A stretch of DNA of 64,000 bases from NCBI GenBank assembly GCA_949130495.1, contig OX422214.1:256746187-256810186 (forward strand), given 5' to 3'. The position numbers were made by a program, and so were the translations under genes. This DNA comes from Sambucus nigra (Eukaryota > Streptophyta > Magnoliopsida > Dipsacales > Adoxaceae). Numbering within the stretch: position 1 is the stretch's first letter; each line of letters opens with the position of its first letter. The notes beneath the pieces are model-generated. The model was not told the DNA's origin. It was given only the letters and a program-made list of their open reading frames with translations, and did no database searches. This document shows positions 32,946 to 44,940 of this stretch, in pieces.

Positions 32946-33660
32946 TAAATATATGGGTAACATTGGTGGGGTTGCATTGGCATCTGCTGCAACAGATATT
33001 TGGGGGAACTTTTGCTTATGAGTTGGTAGAGGTAAGATCAGAGCACAATTTGTAGATGATGACGAATAAATTGTAAATCCTTTGCTAGTTTATATTTGGG
33101 TTGATAGAATTAACAAATTTTGATGTATCAGTATAGGAAACTCAAAGGCAGGATAGGAATCTTGAAGGTATACAGGATTGTGAATATAGGTCGTATCTAT
33201 CACCAATTTTGTGATATATGGTGAACTTTAGAAAGGAATGTTGGAAGGGTCTCTTTGGATGAGATCTTAGCAGCTGGTGGGGTTTAAAATGTTGTGTGTT
33301 TTTTGACTTCTCTTTGTTCCCAAGTGTAGTCTTTATCTCAAGTCTTCTGACTTGATGAGAATTCTGTACCTTTTAATGGTCTGGAAGATAGATATAGAAT
33401 TTGGTTTTCATGTTTATGATTTCTCATTTCGTCGTGTGTTGAAGCTTACTTTCCCTGCCATACATTCTCTGAACCCAGATTTCTATCTATTTTTAGGTTT
33501 ATGATTATAGATCTTACACTAGTTTCCTGGCTGGTACAATTGCTTGTTTTTTCAGTATATTTTTTCCCTCACAGTGAAACATTTGTATTGATGAGATTGT
33601 ATCATGAGATCCATGTTGAGGGCAAAGGCAGCTAAACGGGAATTGCATCAGAGGATTTTT
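32946..33660. other. 3' flank of the ZFC3H1-like gene
   Basis: No coding or repeat signal. The base composition (TG/TTTG-rich) is compatible with 3' UTR and downstream flank. Confidence 0.4.
33065..33070 (+). terminator. Candidate poly(A) signal
   Basis: AATAAA 310 bp after the stop, past the MITE, followed by T-rich sequence. Position only; plant signals are loose. Confidence 0.25.
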
Positions 33661-33663
33661 CAA

Positions 33664-33830
33664 GGGAAACTGCTCATAGCACCACCACATATTGACATCT
33701 ATTACACGTTCACAAGCATAAAAGTTTCAAATTCACTCTAGAAGATTGTAACAAGTGTTCCTGGTAAATCACTTTCTTTTCAAAAGAGAAGATGTCAATA
33801 TGTGGTGCTGCTATTAGCATCACCTAAGTC
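33664..33830. mobile_element. Short MITE
   Basis: CATAGCACCACCACATATTGACATCT (from 33676) and its inverse AGATGTCAATATGTGGTGCTGCTAT (33790-33814) pair over about 25 bp, with one mismatch and flanking partial pairing. Length is roughly 165 bp. Confidence 0.7.
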
Positions 33831-34049
33831 ATTTCAAATCAAATATATAGATCTCCAAGCTATCTTCCTATAAATTCAATCAATTTCAAAACTCATTTCA
33901 TGTTATTTTTTGCGGGATGGTATATTTGCGAGTTCTATTTTGGAGAGAGAAGAAGAGAGTTTTTTTTTTGGCTTGGAAGTTTAATTAAGATAGAAATGAT
34001 GCACTTTCACTCGTTTAGGATTTTATTAGGAGGAAAAAAAAATATTAAT

Positions 34050-34110
34050 TTTTTTTTCCTTCCTTTCTCTTTGAAACTTTTTGTCCAAAGAGAAGGAAGG
34101 AAAAGTTTTT
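34050..34110. repeat. Hairpin-forming inverted repeat
   Basis: TTTTCCTTCCTTTCTCTTTG and CAAAGAGAAGGAAGGAAAA face each other across about 12 bases. Flanking ACTCCCAAACA repeats (34187, 34310) suggest an AT-rich MITE-like element of about 400 bp. Confidence 0.55.
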
Positions 34111-35060
34111 AATGAATTTTACATTCTCTCTTAAAAAAATTATTTTACTTCCAGTGCCCAAACATCGAGAGTTGTTTTCTCTTTTCTCATATACTCCCAA
34201 ACAAACAAGGAAATATGAATTTATTTTCTTTTCTCTTCTATCCTAGTAAACCATTTCTTCTTTTACTTTTATCTCATAATGAAATTTTATTCTCTTTTCT
34301 TTTCTTTTAAACTCCCAAACATAGCCTTAACACCTCACACTCAAAATGATGGGCATTTTCCCGTCAATGTTTTACAATTTTTTGGATAACTTAATGATAC
34401 TTTTCATTTTGTAAACATTCTAAAACTTCACATTAAATAAAAAAAGTAAATGAAAATCCAAATAATATGAAATTATGTCTAAATGAAAACTTAAATTTTT
34501 TACAATCAATTAGAAAAACGAAATCATCACATAATTAATATATAAATTAAAAAATTCTTGCGGTGGCTAGCACCACCCTTTGATGCTTGTGATCCAAAAT
34601 CTATTTAGTTGAGAGACAATACTGAAAAAGAAGAATAATATATATTTAATTGTGAGTATGAGAAAAATATTGAAAAGAAGAAAAAATATTGAGCTAAAAG
34701 AGAATGCCGTTGAGGAAATTATTTATTGTATTTAAAGGGTATATATAATAATAATCATCATCGTTGGAGTTGCCTGTTAGTGATGTGGCGATAAAGTTGG
34801 GCATAATGAACAAGGTCTTAAAAAATTATCACATTTGATTTTGGCATAAACTTAAAAAATATATAAATAATAATATATATTTAGGATATATTTAGAAAAA
34901 GAATGTGTTAAAGAAATTTATAAATGACGACAAATATGGATAAAGTGCAAGCAGTATTGCTACATACCGTTGTTATACATGTTGAACTATTAAGCAAGAG
35001 GGCTTAAAACAAACAAGCCATCAACAAGTCCACATTATTGACTTCGTTTGACAAAGAATA
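34111..35060. other. AT-rich spacer, no gene recognised
   Basis: Long A/T runs and TATATA tracts; no open frame or recognised repeat beyond the CTCCCAAACA motifs. Confidence 0.4.
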
Positions 35061-36600
35061 TGTTACACCCCTAATTTTAACGTATATGGTGGCTAATATT
35101 ATGTGTCAAGAATGAAAAGCGTCAAACAATTTATATCGTTCTAAGCACAAATGAATAAAGTGATATGATGACAACCACAACATAACACGATAATAAAACA
35201 AGACAATATGATAAATATGAATGCACAACCGAATAAATTAACAGAATAAACTCCGAAAAATAAAGTCCGAATGAATAGCCCAACGAATAAATGAACAACT
35301 CTATAACCCCCATGAACCCATAAGATGAATAACTAAAATATACAAAGTCCAACTACAAAGTGAAATACAAAAAATGATAACTCGAACATCTCCTACTTTG
35401 ATAACTAGATAATGTTGACTCTAAAATCGGTTCGCTCAACCCTGCTCATGAGAATGCCAGATACCTGAAAAAGGATTCATAAGAAAAATGTGGATTAATC
35501 CCCACATTTCAAGAAATATCTATCTTAACTTGAAGAATATTAAATATAATTTTTCTATGTCTCATGCCATTCCCGTGGGTATTCTCTCCAAAGGTAACTC
35601 ACCTCTTCTCTATTTAACGTAATTCTAGACATATGCACCAGTCCGACAGTGGCAATAGTTATAAAAGCAAGCACCCCAATACCACAACTATCATGTTACT
35701 TACGTAAATCATATTTCACACTAAAATATAGTTTCACACCCCTTACTTATGTACTAAAGGCAATACATACATGTAATATCCCAATACTATATTGTAGAGG
35801 GAGTCAATTCCATAATAATGCTACATACCAAATGAACCCACAAATATAAGTGCAATAATGAAAAAGACACAAAGATATACGTGGTTGGGAAGGTCGACTT
35901 ATCTATATACACGGGGGAAAAGGAGAGAGAGATTTGTATTTAATAAAGTAGGAAACAACTCTAAGTGCTAGAGATTCCTAGCTGAGAGTCCAAGCCAATG
36001 ATATAGAGTTGTGCTATCTCTTTTTCCTCATTAAGGATAGATGCAAGAGTCCTAACTATGATAACTATTGCCTTGGGCCTTCGTAGTGTGACCGCCTCTT
36101 TCTTTAGCCTTATTTATTAGATTATTGAGCTATAATAGGACTATATCCGATCACATTGTCATTATCCTTGAGAAGTTCGTCCTCATTTGGTCCGTGATAT
36201 CTGGGCAACTGTAATTTGCAATGATACAAGATTCTCAAATGACACGTGTTTTTCTAACGTGGACCGCCTCAGCTCATAGTCCCTTCAATTAACCCTAGAA
36301 TTGGGGTTTAGGTATGGTCAACTTAACTCTGTCTTAATATGTTGTCCATGTGTGATGAGATTTTCCCATTAGGGGCTCATAAACTGCCATGCATCCCACT
36401 TAATCTCAGTGGGAATGGAATTATGGGCCCAATCGCACGTAATTCTTATGCCTAGGGTTGCCCGCGCTATTATTTAGTTCCCCAAGTAATCATTACCCAT
36501 GAAGTGTCACAGTCTCTTTCCGAGGTAGCCATCACTTTACTTAAGTTTTGGCGGTAAGGCTATAAGGGACTTCAAGAAACTCCTTTGGCTCCTTACTTAA
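35061..36600 (-). repeat. LTR-like sequence, minus orientation, ends at 35061
   Basis: On the minus strand the sequence closes ...AGGGGTGTAACA at 35061, the usual terminus of Tekay/Del-type LTRs. At 35460-35510 the minus strand reads CCTTTTTCAGGTATCTGGCA, typical of the U5 part of such LTRs. The other border is not determined. No paired LTR was found. Confidence 0.4.
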
Positions 36601-36726
36601 GGCCACATGTACAAAATTTTTTCCATTTCTCTCTCACTCTCTCTTCTATTTGAGTTGCATAGAATCTTTCTTTTGCACAAAACTTCATCCATTTGAACTT
36701 CTTCTTCTTCATTTGACTTATTAGTT

Positions 36727-39060
36727 ATGTCTAGGCTTTTGAGAAAGCACGAAGTGACCTCAGAGAATGACTTTGAGGCACTATAATACACATAGTTTTG
36801 TCAAGATAAGCCTCACATGTTAAGGAGAACGTTTACAACCTCCATATTGGAGAGGTATCTTTCATGACATTGGCTATAATGGGGGGGGGGGGGGGGGGGG
36901 GTCCTTTTCCCCCACCCATTAATAGTAGATATACTCTTTTTTTTTATGAAATTTTACCTATCTAGGAAAATGAGAGTTTTTCTTGGATCGTAATGGGTAC
37001 AGTTTCCATCAACCAAATTTGTGGCTTTAACTTGGGTGTGAATGAAATTAGGTATTGCTACGACCTTAGGACTTCTCCTAGGTCTAACACTTACCATTTT
37101 CAGGATAGGGACAAGTCTTGTAATTTGCTTACTTAAATTCCAATGTCCCAAGAGGGCACTGATAGAGACATACTGGTATTCTATGGGAAAAGTTATGGTG
37201 AGAACTACGCCAGTCTTCATGTGTTTGTGGATGCCGCATCTCCTAGTAGAGTCTTTACTACTCCTTTGATTTTTGTTCAATATAACTTCATTAGAACCAA
37301 TCGACTTTTATTATTTTGATGCGGATAATCACCACAAGAAGAATACCAAAGGCTTTGAGGTAAAATTAGTTGATTTGAAGAAATTTTGGAGCCGGCGAAC
37401 TCCTTACGGAGTAAGATTTAATTGGAGATCATCTCATGTTCTTCTTAGCTACAACTGATAGTTGCATTAGCTAAGAACTTCATAATTGTACCCTCCACTA
37501 CTAAAACCTATTACATCATCAGTGGTGATTCATCAATCCCAATAGCCACTAACATCCTTAATACAAAGGCGATAGGGATGTACATAGTAAAGGCATCTTC
37601 ACCAGCTTACGTAATATTCACCAATTTGGAGGATACCAAATAAATTTATCATAAAGAATACCTAAACTACGACGATGACCTTACCCCTCTTTTTTCATAT
37701 CTGGTAGAAGGTCCCTTCGGTTGTCTCTGGGAGGAGGTTAAAATATATGATGAGGAAGAAAAAGTATTCACCATTCCTTCATTCCTCTAGAATGCAAAAA
37801 ACACAATAAGTTGTCTTAGGCGCGTCGTCAATCTTAATGCTATTATGCTGAACTTTAAGAATAAGGGATACCGACCTGATTAAACTGACCAAGATGTAAC
37901 TTGAATCTAAAAGATAGGATCATCTTCGTTCAGTAGAAGGAGATCTAAGAGAACAAAAAAGAGAAAGAGAAAGAAAAAGATAAAAATAAGGAGAGAGAGT
38001 CTAAAGGCCATTAAGCAATGCATTGATAAGACTCATCCCAGCACATCGTCGAAGGAGAGTAACTTGTTGGTTATGGTCGTGCCAAGATAGGAAGTGCCCC
38101 TAACTCTTCTATCACCATCTAGGGGCCATACCTATACGCTTAACTTTTTTGAGGTAAAGGTTCCCGTTAACACTAATAACTCGGTGTACCAGAATGTTGA
38201 GGGCAATTATTCTGTTGCTCAGGCCGCCATGTTTCCTAAAGACATATCGGCCTAAAGAGGCTTCAATGTGGAGAGCCTTAACAAGTAAGGGATCCTCCAC
38301 ATGGTTTTGGTACTTACACTTTTATCTCCTTTTCTTTTTCAATTTATTAGATTGACGGTATACTAACCGATCATTTTTATTCTTATTTTTGCAGGGCATG
38401 CAAACTATGCATGAGCCGACTACTTGATATAGTCGCTCCGACCAGGAATGGCGTTCTTCATGACTAAGACAACCCTGTGAGGAACCAACTTATCGACAAG
38501 GACAATCAAATTACTAGGTTACTTGACAAGCTGAAGGACAAGACCACTAATAAAAAAAGCTGACCAAAGAAAATGAAACCCTGTAATTAGAGTACATCAG
38601 TGTGGATTCCCAACTAACCAATATGATGAAGGCATTCGTCTTAAAGACCTTGGAGAAAGTGATACTCCGAATTAAAAATCTTTCCCTCACTGACGACCTA
38701 GAGGATAAGGAAAAAGCCTTCGACGAAGGCTTTGAGGCTGTTGTCCAGGAGGTCGACACATAACTTAACTCTCATGAGTCAACTGTGTTCAACAAAGGCT
38801 GTATCACTGAACTCAAGAGGGGGAATGTCCATGAGGCGATCCTACTTATCTTAAGCACTACCCTCTTGAGAAACCTGTCATCGACGATGGGGAATATTCC
38901 TTGGCATCTTTTCGAGAGGGAAAGTAGTGAACGACTGAGACGGTCAGGTTAAAAAAGGCAAAAAAGTCATCTAAATGTAGGGGGAGGTTATAAGTAGGGT
39001 TTTTATTTTTGTTTTTTGATGCAGGTGACTCTACCATCTTTTGTAGGTCTTGTGCCATTC
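36727..39060 (+). pseudogene. Degenerate accessory (antisense) ORF of a Tat-like gypsy element
   Basis: The + strand starts MSRLLRKHEVTSENDFEA after a CT-rich leader. It continues FYGKSYGENYASLHVFVDAA (37175), YLVEGPFGCLWEEVKIYDEE (37700) and a Lys/Glu/Asp/Leu-rich coiled coil with repeated NQLIDKDNQITRLLDKLKD (38485) and EKAFDEGFEAVVQEVD (38710). Stops and frameshifts break it. It resembles the gag-like or 'putative plant transposon' proteins that some Tat-lineage elements carry antisense, between integrase and the 3' LTR. The adjacent pol at 40165-42050 is on the opposite strand, as expected for that arrangement. Function unknown. Confidence 0.5.
36881..36901. repeat. Poly-G homopolymer
   Basis: 21 G in a row, inside the accessory ORF; a likely place for assembly length error. 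Confidence 0.9.
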
Positions 39061-39117
39061 TAAGAATTAATAAAAAGTCATTTTAAGTTTAATGCCTTGC
39101 ATTGTTTATTTATTGCA

Positions 39118-39505
39118 TGTGATCAATGGAGGGTAGTTCTATAACTGACTACACTTACTCATAAACTAATAAGTTAATTTTCATTTTTGGCTTAGGTGTT
39201 AAACTCCCCTTAAAATTGAACCTTTATTTTTAACTTATAATTTGATCGGTGGAGGGTTGGTCTATGACCGACTCCATTGAACTGTAAAGTAATAAGTTAA
39301 CTTTCATATCCAACCCATTATCTAATGGGTGGGTGGGGGTGGGGTGGGGGGGGGGGGGGTGGGAGGTAGTCTGTGATCGACTCATTTGATTTGCAAAATA
39401 ATAAGTTTACTTTCACACTTAATTTTTAATTTAATTGGTATAGGGTATGTCTCTGACTGACTCCACTTACTTGAAAAATAATAAGTTAACCTTCATATTT
39501 AACCT
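39118..39505. repeat. Tandem repeat array A, 80-123 bp spacing
   Basis: Four copies of GTCTATGACCGACTCCATT...AATAATAAGTTAACTTTCAT, with the AATAAG core at 39168, 39291, 39399 and 39479. A G-rich tract (39331-39365) interrupts one unit. Confidence 0.75.
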
Positions 39506-39511
39506 ATAATT

Positions 39512-40060
39512 GTATCACCCAATTCTTAGGTGGTTTGTGGCTATTATAGGCCAACCAATATGTTATTAGGTTGTACCACCATTTCAGGTGGGTTTTTACA
39601 TCTTCTAAGAATAACGAATCATTCTAAGTCGTACTATCCGTTCTTAGGTGATTTTGTGGATATTTTAGGATGACCGACCCGTCCATAGGTTATAACACCA
39701 TTTTCAGGTGGCGTTTTGCCTCTTCTAGGAGAAACTGACTTCTTCTAAGTCTTACCACCTGCTCTTAGGTGAGTTTGTGCCTATTTTAGGCTAACCAACC
39801 CATGTGAATTTTTTCCTCTTCTAAGTAAAATTGACTTATTCTAAGTTATACCACCTGATTTTAGGTGGGCTGGTGTCTATTTGTAGGATGACCAACTCGT
39901 TCTTAGGTTGCACCACCATTTTCAGGTGAATTATTACCTATTATAGGCAGTATTGACTTATTTTAAGTCATACAATCCATATTAAGTGGGTTTGTGCCTA
40001 TTCTGGTCCAACCAACCTGTTCTTGGGTTGTGCCACCATTTCCAAGTGGATTTTTATAAG
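39512..40060. repeat. Tandem repeat array B, ~60-bp half units
   Basis: Nine or ten related half units, each with a small CCACC...GGTGG palindrome such as ACCACCATTTTCAGGTGG, joined by TTGTGCCTATTTTAGG and ACCAACCTGTTCTTAGGTTG. The higher-order period is about 120-125 bp. It lies just downstream of the gypsy integrase, in the 3' UTR position. Confidence 0.78.
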
Positions 40061-40164
40061 GCTCAACGATAATATAAATATACACGCTTGTTAAACTAAT
40101 GCTACTATTAACATGAATCATCTTTACTTTGTTAATCTATATAAAAGTAAATTAAAACTACTTA

Positions 40165-42050
40165 GTAATATAATGTCCTCAGGTTCATGTAATTCCACAA
40201 CCTAGGTATCTGTTATCCCATCTAATTCCTTTAAATGATATGAGACATTTCCCCCTTTAGTGACAACCCTGTACGACCCCTTCCAATTCAATGCTAGTTT
40301 CCCATCAGGAGGATTAATGACATCTGGTAGTGATTTCTTTAGTACTAAGTTCTTAACTTGGAATTCCCTTACTTAAGACTTTTTTATCTTGATGATTGGC
40401 GAGCTCTTACTGACAGGCTGCTAAGAGGATGAGAGCCCGCTCTCTGTATCCTTCTTATGGGTCAGAGGATCATCATTGTTGTTATCCTTATAAATTTCGG
40501 ACATGAGGGTTGGTAGGTTGATCTCTAGAGGAATGAATGCCTCCTCTTTTAATTCATTACATGAGGGGTTTATCTTGTTGGCCTCTATTGTGTCGTTTTA
40601 TAAGCCCAAATGACAAAAGGGAGCTTGTCAAAACACTTTTCGTTGGCATGCTCTAATCGAAGTTTGATCTTTTGAGTAAAGTATTATTGGTGATATATGA
40701 TTGTTCGTTTCTTTAGGGAAGACCATGAAGCATAAAAATTAAATATTCCATATCCTATGCAGAAATTTTGAATGCGCCATTGTCGAGTTGGGTCCCACTG
40801 TTTGATACCACTACTCTATGGATGCTAAACCTAGTGATTATGTTTCTCTATACGAAATGTTGTGTATCAATTTCCTTAATGTGTGAAAGTGGTTCAACTT
40901 CCACTTATTTGGTAAAGTAATCGCTTGTAGTGATAAAAAAACCTTCAGTCGCTTGGAGACTTGGGAAGAGGTCAATGAAGTCCATCCCCCACTGTGCGAA
41001 AGGCCAAGAACTCGAGAGCTAGTTTAGATCACTCGTCAATTTTGAATGGGTGAACTACTAACATTTTGAACACTTCCAGGGGAACTAAACCGCATCCTTT
41101 TGCATGAAAGGCCATCGATATACTTGTGAGATTGCCCGTAAGATAAGGATCGTCCACCTATGTGGGAGCTATAACTACCATCGTGCATGTCCTTGAGCAT
41201 TCCTTCAACTTGGTGAACACACTTGAGTAGGGGACGTAATAGTTGGTATATTTTTCCCTCTGAGTTAAGGCAAAACCTAGATGATTAGATTTTTAGCTTG
41301 TATGCCTCCTTATTTTATTGGGTAAGCTCTTCATTTTTTAAGTAGGTGATGAGCAAATCCATCCAACTCAGAGCCGGATTGATTTGCATGGAAAATATTC
41401 ATGAATTTAGTTCATCAATACTAGGTCAGTCAATAAACTCCAACTAAATCGTCCTATTCAGGCCGGTTTTAACAATTCGATCGATGTTTCCCTAAAGGTC
41501 TTAAGGATTTTCCTCCCTTTATCTGAGTATGTAAGCATTTTGGAATATTTTGCTTTGTATTTATGACTTAATTGATGGGTGATAAAATGTGAATCAAATT
41601 GAATGTATATGTTTTGTGAACCTATGACGATTTTTATTTTCTTTATTTTTTCGGCTCGGCCCCTTGAATCCAAGTCGAATAGCCTCCTCGATGACGGATC
41701 CTTATGGGGTGATGAAGACGATTTCAACTCCATTTACTTTCTCGTTGTATGCCTTGTCAACAAATAATTTCCACGTAGGTGTTTATTAACATGATTCAAT
41801 ATAAACATCTTTAGGAGAAAGCTTAGCTATATGGCATCCTCTTATGGGCTTCCTGAGAACTCAATAATGGATTCGACCACTATATGCTCTTTTATGGCCG
41901 TTCGGGTTTCATATATTATGTCGAATTGATCTAATTCTAGTGATCACTTAATTCTCCTGTTGAAGAGGTCTACCTTCTTCAAAAATTCTTTGAGAGTAAA
42001 GGAAGTCAAGACAATTATCGTGTGAGCGTCAAAGTAGTGACTTACCTTTC
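40165..42050 (-). pseudogene. Tat-like Ty3/gypsy pol remnant (RNase H and integrase)
   Basis: Reading from 42050 down: the RNase H region has AHTIIVLTSFTLKEFL and LELDQFDIIYETRTAIKE (about 41980-41870). The integrase zinc domain has GMLKDMHDGSYSSHIGGRSL (about 41200). The integrase core has FAQWGMDFIDLFPSLQATEG (about 41000), ITTSDYFTK, HRVVVSNSGTQLDNGAFK (about 40790), and its C-terminal part VREFQVKNLVLKK...LNWKGSYRVV (about 40370-40270). Block order and wording match the Tat/Ogre lineage. Many stops. The reverse transcriptase that should lie above 42050 is not recognised, so the element is interrupted there. Confidence 0.75.
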
Positions 42051-42625
42051 TTGATGACATTATCGGTGCTAATATACATGTATCTTCTTTCAAAATCAAG
42101 GAGGGTATGGTTGATCTTGTGTCCGTAACGTCCTTGAAGTGGGGAGGATGTGACTTCTCCTCCCTGGCCGCTCACGCGATGTTCGCAGGCTACAAAGGAC
42201 ATAAATCGGCCCTCGTCAAGGATGTGAAATTGTATGAATGTGTAGTTATTGGAGTCGCTAAACTATTTTACTCAAAAAAGTCAAAAGATGTATCCATTTC
42301 CATAGAGATGGCACAAAAAAAATACTAGCGCGTGCGAAACTAAGTGAATTATGGTCTTAGAGATTATATTACGAAGTGGGAAGGTGTTATGCATCCATTC
42401 TTCTCTTTCGATCTCTCATGGGTAATAAAATATTCTCATTCTCATAAAAATTTGTAAACATTTGTACAATGTGTAAGAGGGCGCTACACGTGCAATGTGT
42501 GTGGAGTGAAAAATGCATCTACGTGTGAAAATTTTGCAAGGAGAGATATCATCATATCCACATAATGATAAAGTGGGAACAAATCATTTTAAGGAGTAAT
42601 ACTAAAAGAAAGAGAGAAATATAAG
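42051..42625. other. No gene recognised
   Basis: A 73-codon + frame (42107-42328) has no recognised match. The pol similarity of the minus strand ends near 42050. Confidence 0.4.
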
Positions 42626-42629
42626 GATA

Positions 42630-42925
42630 ACCCGAATATAAGCAATGCGCTGGATCGTGACTCACTATGAAGAAGTGAATACGTATGTCAACGGGACCGC
42701 TAAAAAGTGATAAAATAAATAAAAGTGGCTACACCATGAGAGATGCACTGGACCGTGACTCACTATGAAAAGGTGAATACGCATGTCTAGAGGACCTCTA
42801 AAAAGTGATAAAATAAGTAAACATAGATAAACTATGAGCAATGCGCCGAATCATAACTCACTATTAAAAAATGAGTACGCATGTCAACCAAACTGCTAAA
42901 AGTGTTAAAATAATCAAGATAACGT
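42630..42925. repeat. Tandem repeat array C, ~100-bp unit
   Basis: Three copies of CAATGCGCTGGATCGTGACTCACTATGAA...GTGAATACGCATGTC, starting near 42641, 42745 and 42838. Confidence 0.78.
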
Positions 42926-43694
42926 ATATAAAATAAATAAGTAGAATTGAAATATGAAAATGAGGACTTGAATCCCAAGATAATCTCAGGATGCTTATGT
43001 AGCCAAAATCAGTGTCAAAGTCCACGTAGTTTGAATGGGGAATAAGGTGGGTTCTAACCCATAATCCAAAATTAGAGTTTCTCTTTTTAGTTTATGGAAA
43101 AGTGTGCAAAGGTGGTGCAAGTGAAAAAAAATCTAATTTGGGATTTATAGGATAAACCCTATTTTGAGAGTTTTGATTTTATAAAAATAAGTTTAAGGAT
43201 ATATAAATAATAAAAATGTGATTATCAGTGGGAGAAAACAAGAGTCAACTAGAAAATGTGCTAAAATTGATGAAAGATGTTAAATAACACCAAATTGGCA
43301 AAGTATAATGAAGAGGGTTCGGACCTTCTAAGTTGTTTGAATTATGATTTTTGGAGGTTTTGTAATATGATTTTTTAGTGTATAGGATGTTGGTGGACTG
43401 GTGGAAACTCTCGAGGTAAAAAGGTGATGTAGAAGTTTGTAAAAGAATATTTATGGGAGTGATATAATAAGCCGCCACACGAATTACAAGACTGAAGGAT
43501 CTGGAATAGTGAGGTAAGGGTTTCCTTAAATACGAAACTCTAAAAGGCCAAAATTACTAGGCTTCCCCTGGAGGGTGCGCCAGTCAGCATAGGAGTTGTC
43601 CTATTTACCGACATGGGTGCTAGACGTGGCTACCAAACAATGTCCCACCTGCTAGCAGGAAGGGTGTGCGCGTGTCAATTGGCAATCTAAATGA

Positions 43695-44045
43695 ATTTTT
43701 TCTGTAAAATGGTCATAAAATGCAAGCCATAAGTCCGATTCATGCATGGCAAAGACCGTTGGAAAAAGGATTAAAATATCTAAGAAAGTGTGTTGAGATA
43801 CTCTGGAGTCCGAGAGTTGACCAAAGTCAAAATGATCTTGAAAAGTGTATAGTCGTTCTCTGATTAGTTTTTTTTTGGTAAAATGGCCGAAAAATACAAA
43901 CTGTAAGTCCAATTCATGCACGGATATGACCATTGGAAAGAAGATTCAAAGCTCTATAAAGTGTGTTGAGATACTCCCGGGTACTAGAGTTGACCAAAGT
44001 TAAATGGATCTTAAAAATTGTTCAATCGTTCTCCAGTTAGCTTTC
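43695..44045. repeat. Tandem repeat array D, ~175-bp unit
   Basis: Two copies of TAAAATGG(T/C)C...GTAAGTCCAATTCATGCA...GTGTGTTGAGATACTC...GAGTTGACCAAAGT, starting near 43701 and 43876. Confidence 0.8.
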
Positions 44046-44264
44046 AAAGGAGGATCAGGGGTCCGAGGTTTGAAGGGACTTTGTTTGGACCCTATGGAGG
44101 TGTATGGAGGTTTTAGAATGGGGGTCTATAGATCTCCTCAAACAATGAGCTTAGGTTATCGAAAGATAAACACCCTAGTAGAGGTTTGTGAGAATTGAGA
44201 TCTTATGTGTCGAAACTCTGGTGGGGTTGGTTTTGATCATGCCGGAGTAGGTTTTGAGGGCCAA

Positions 44265-44940
44265 GGTCAATTTCGAGGACCTAAATAGTGTATGCGATCA
44301 ATTTAGGGGATCATGGCCAATTTTGAGGGCCAAGGTTAATTATGAGAATCTAAAGAGTGTATGCAATTGATACGGGGATTCCAACTTAATTTAGGAGGGT
44401 CTAGGTCAATTTTGAGGACCTAAAGAGTTTATGCGATCAATTGAAGAGATTATGACCTATTCTAAAGGCCAAGGTTAATTATGAGGACCTAAAGAGTGTA
44501 TGCGAACAACACGAGGTACACGGTTTAATTATGAGGGCCCATGTCAATTTTGTGGACCTAAGGAGTGTATGTAATCGATACGAGGATTGCAACCTAATTC
44601 TATAGGCTTAGGTCAATTTGAGTACCTAAAGAGTGTATGAGATTAATTCAGGGGATCTTAACTGATTTTGAGGACTGAAGGAGTGTATGCAACCAATACA
44701 TGAATTGCGGCCAAATTCTGAGGGCCAAGGTTTATTCTGAGGACCTAAGGAGTGTATGCAACCAATATGGGATCACAACCTAATTATGAGGGCCAAGGTC
44801 AATTTTGAGGACCTAAGATCGCGACTTGTTGTGAGGCCAAGATCATTTCTGAGGACCTAAGGAGTGTATGCAACTAATACGGATATCACGACTTAATTTT
44901 GAGAGCTAAGGTTAATTATGAGGACCTAAAGAGTGATTGA
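44265..44940. repeat. Tandem repeat array E, ~69-bp unit, 10-11 copies
   Basis: The core GAGGACCTAAAGAGTGTATG occurs at 44275, 44344, 44413, 44481, 44553, 44619, 44672, 44739, 44806 (broken), 44848 and 44919. Between cores is a variable (C/T)GAT(C/A)AAT...GAGGGCCAAGGTCAATTTT. It is the longest minisatellite in the window. Confidence 0.88.

Noticed and set aside
42107..42328. 73-codon + frame next to gypsy pol
   Set aside because: No recognised domain and opposite to pol; likely chance.
42630..44940. Possible CRISPR-like arrays
   Set aside because: Units are 69-175 bp, diverged and without short unique spacers; these are plant minisatellites.
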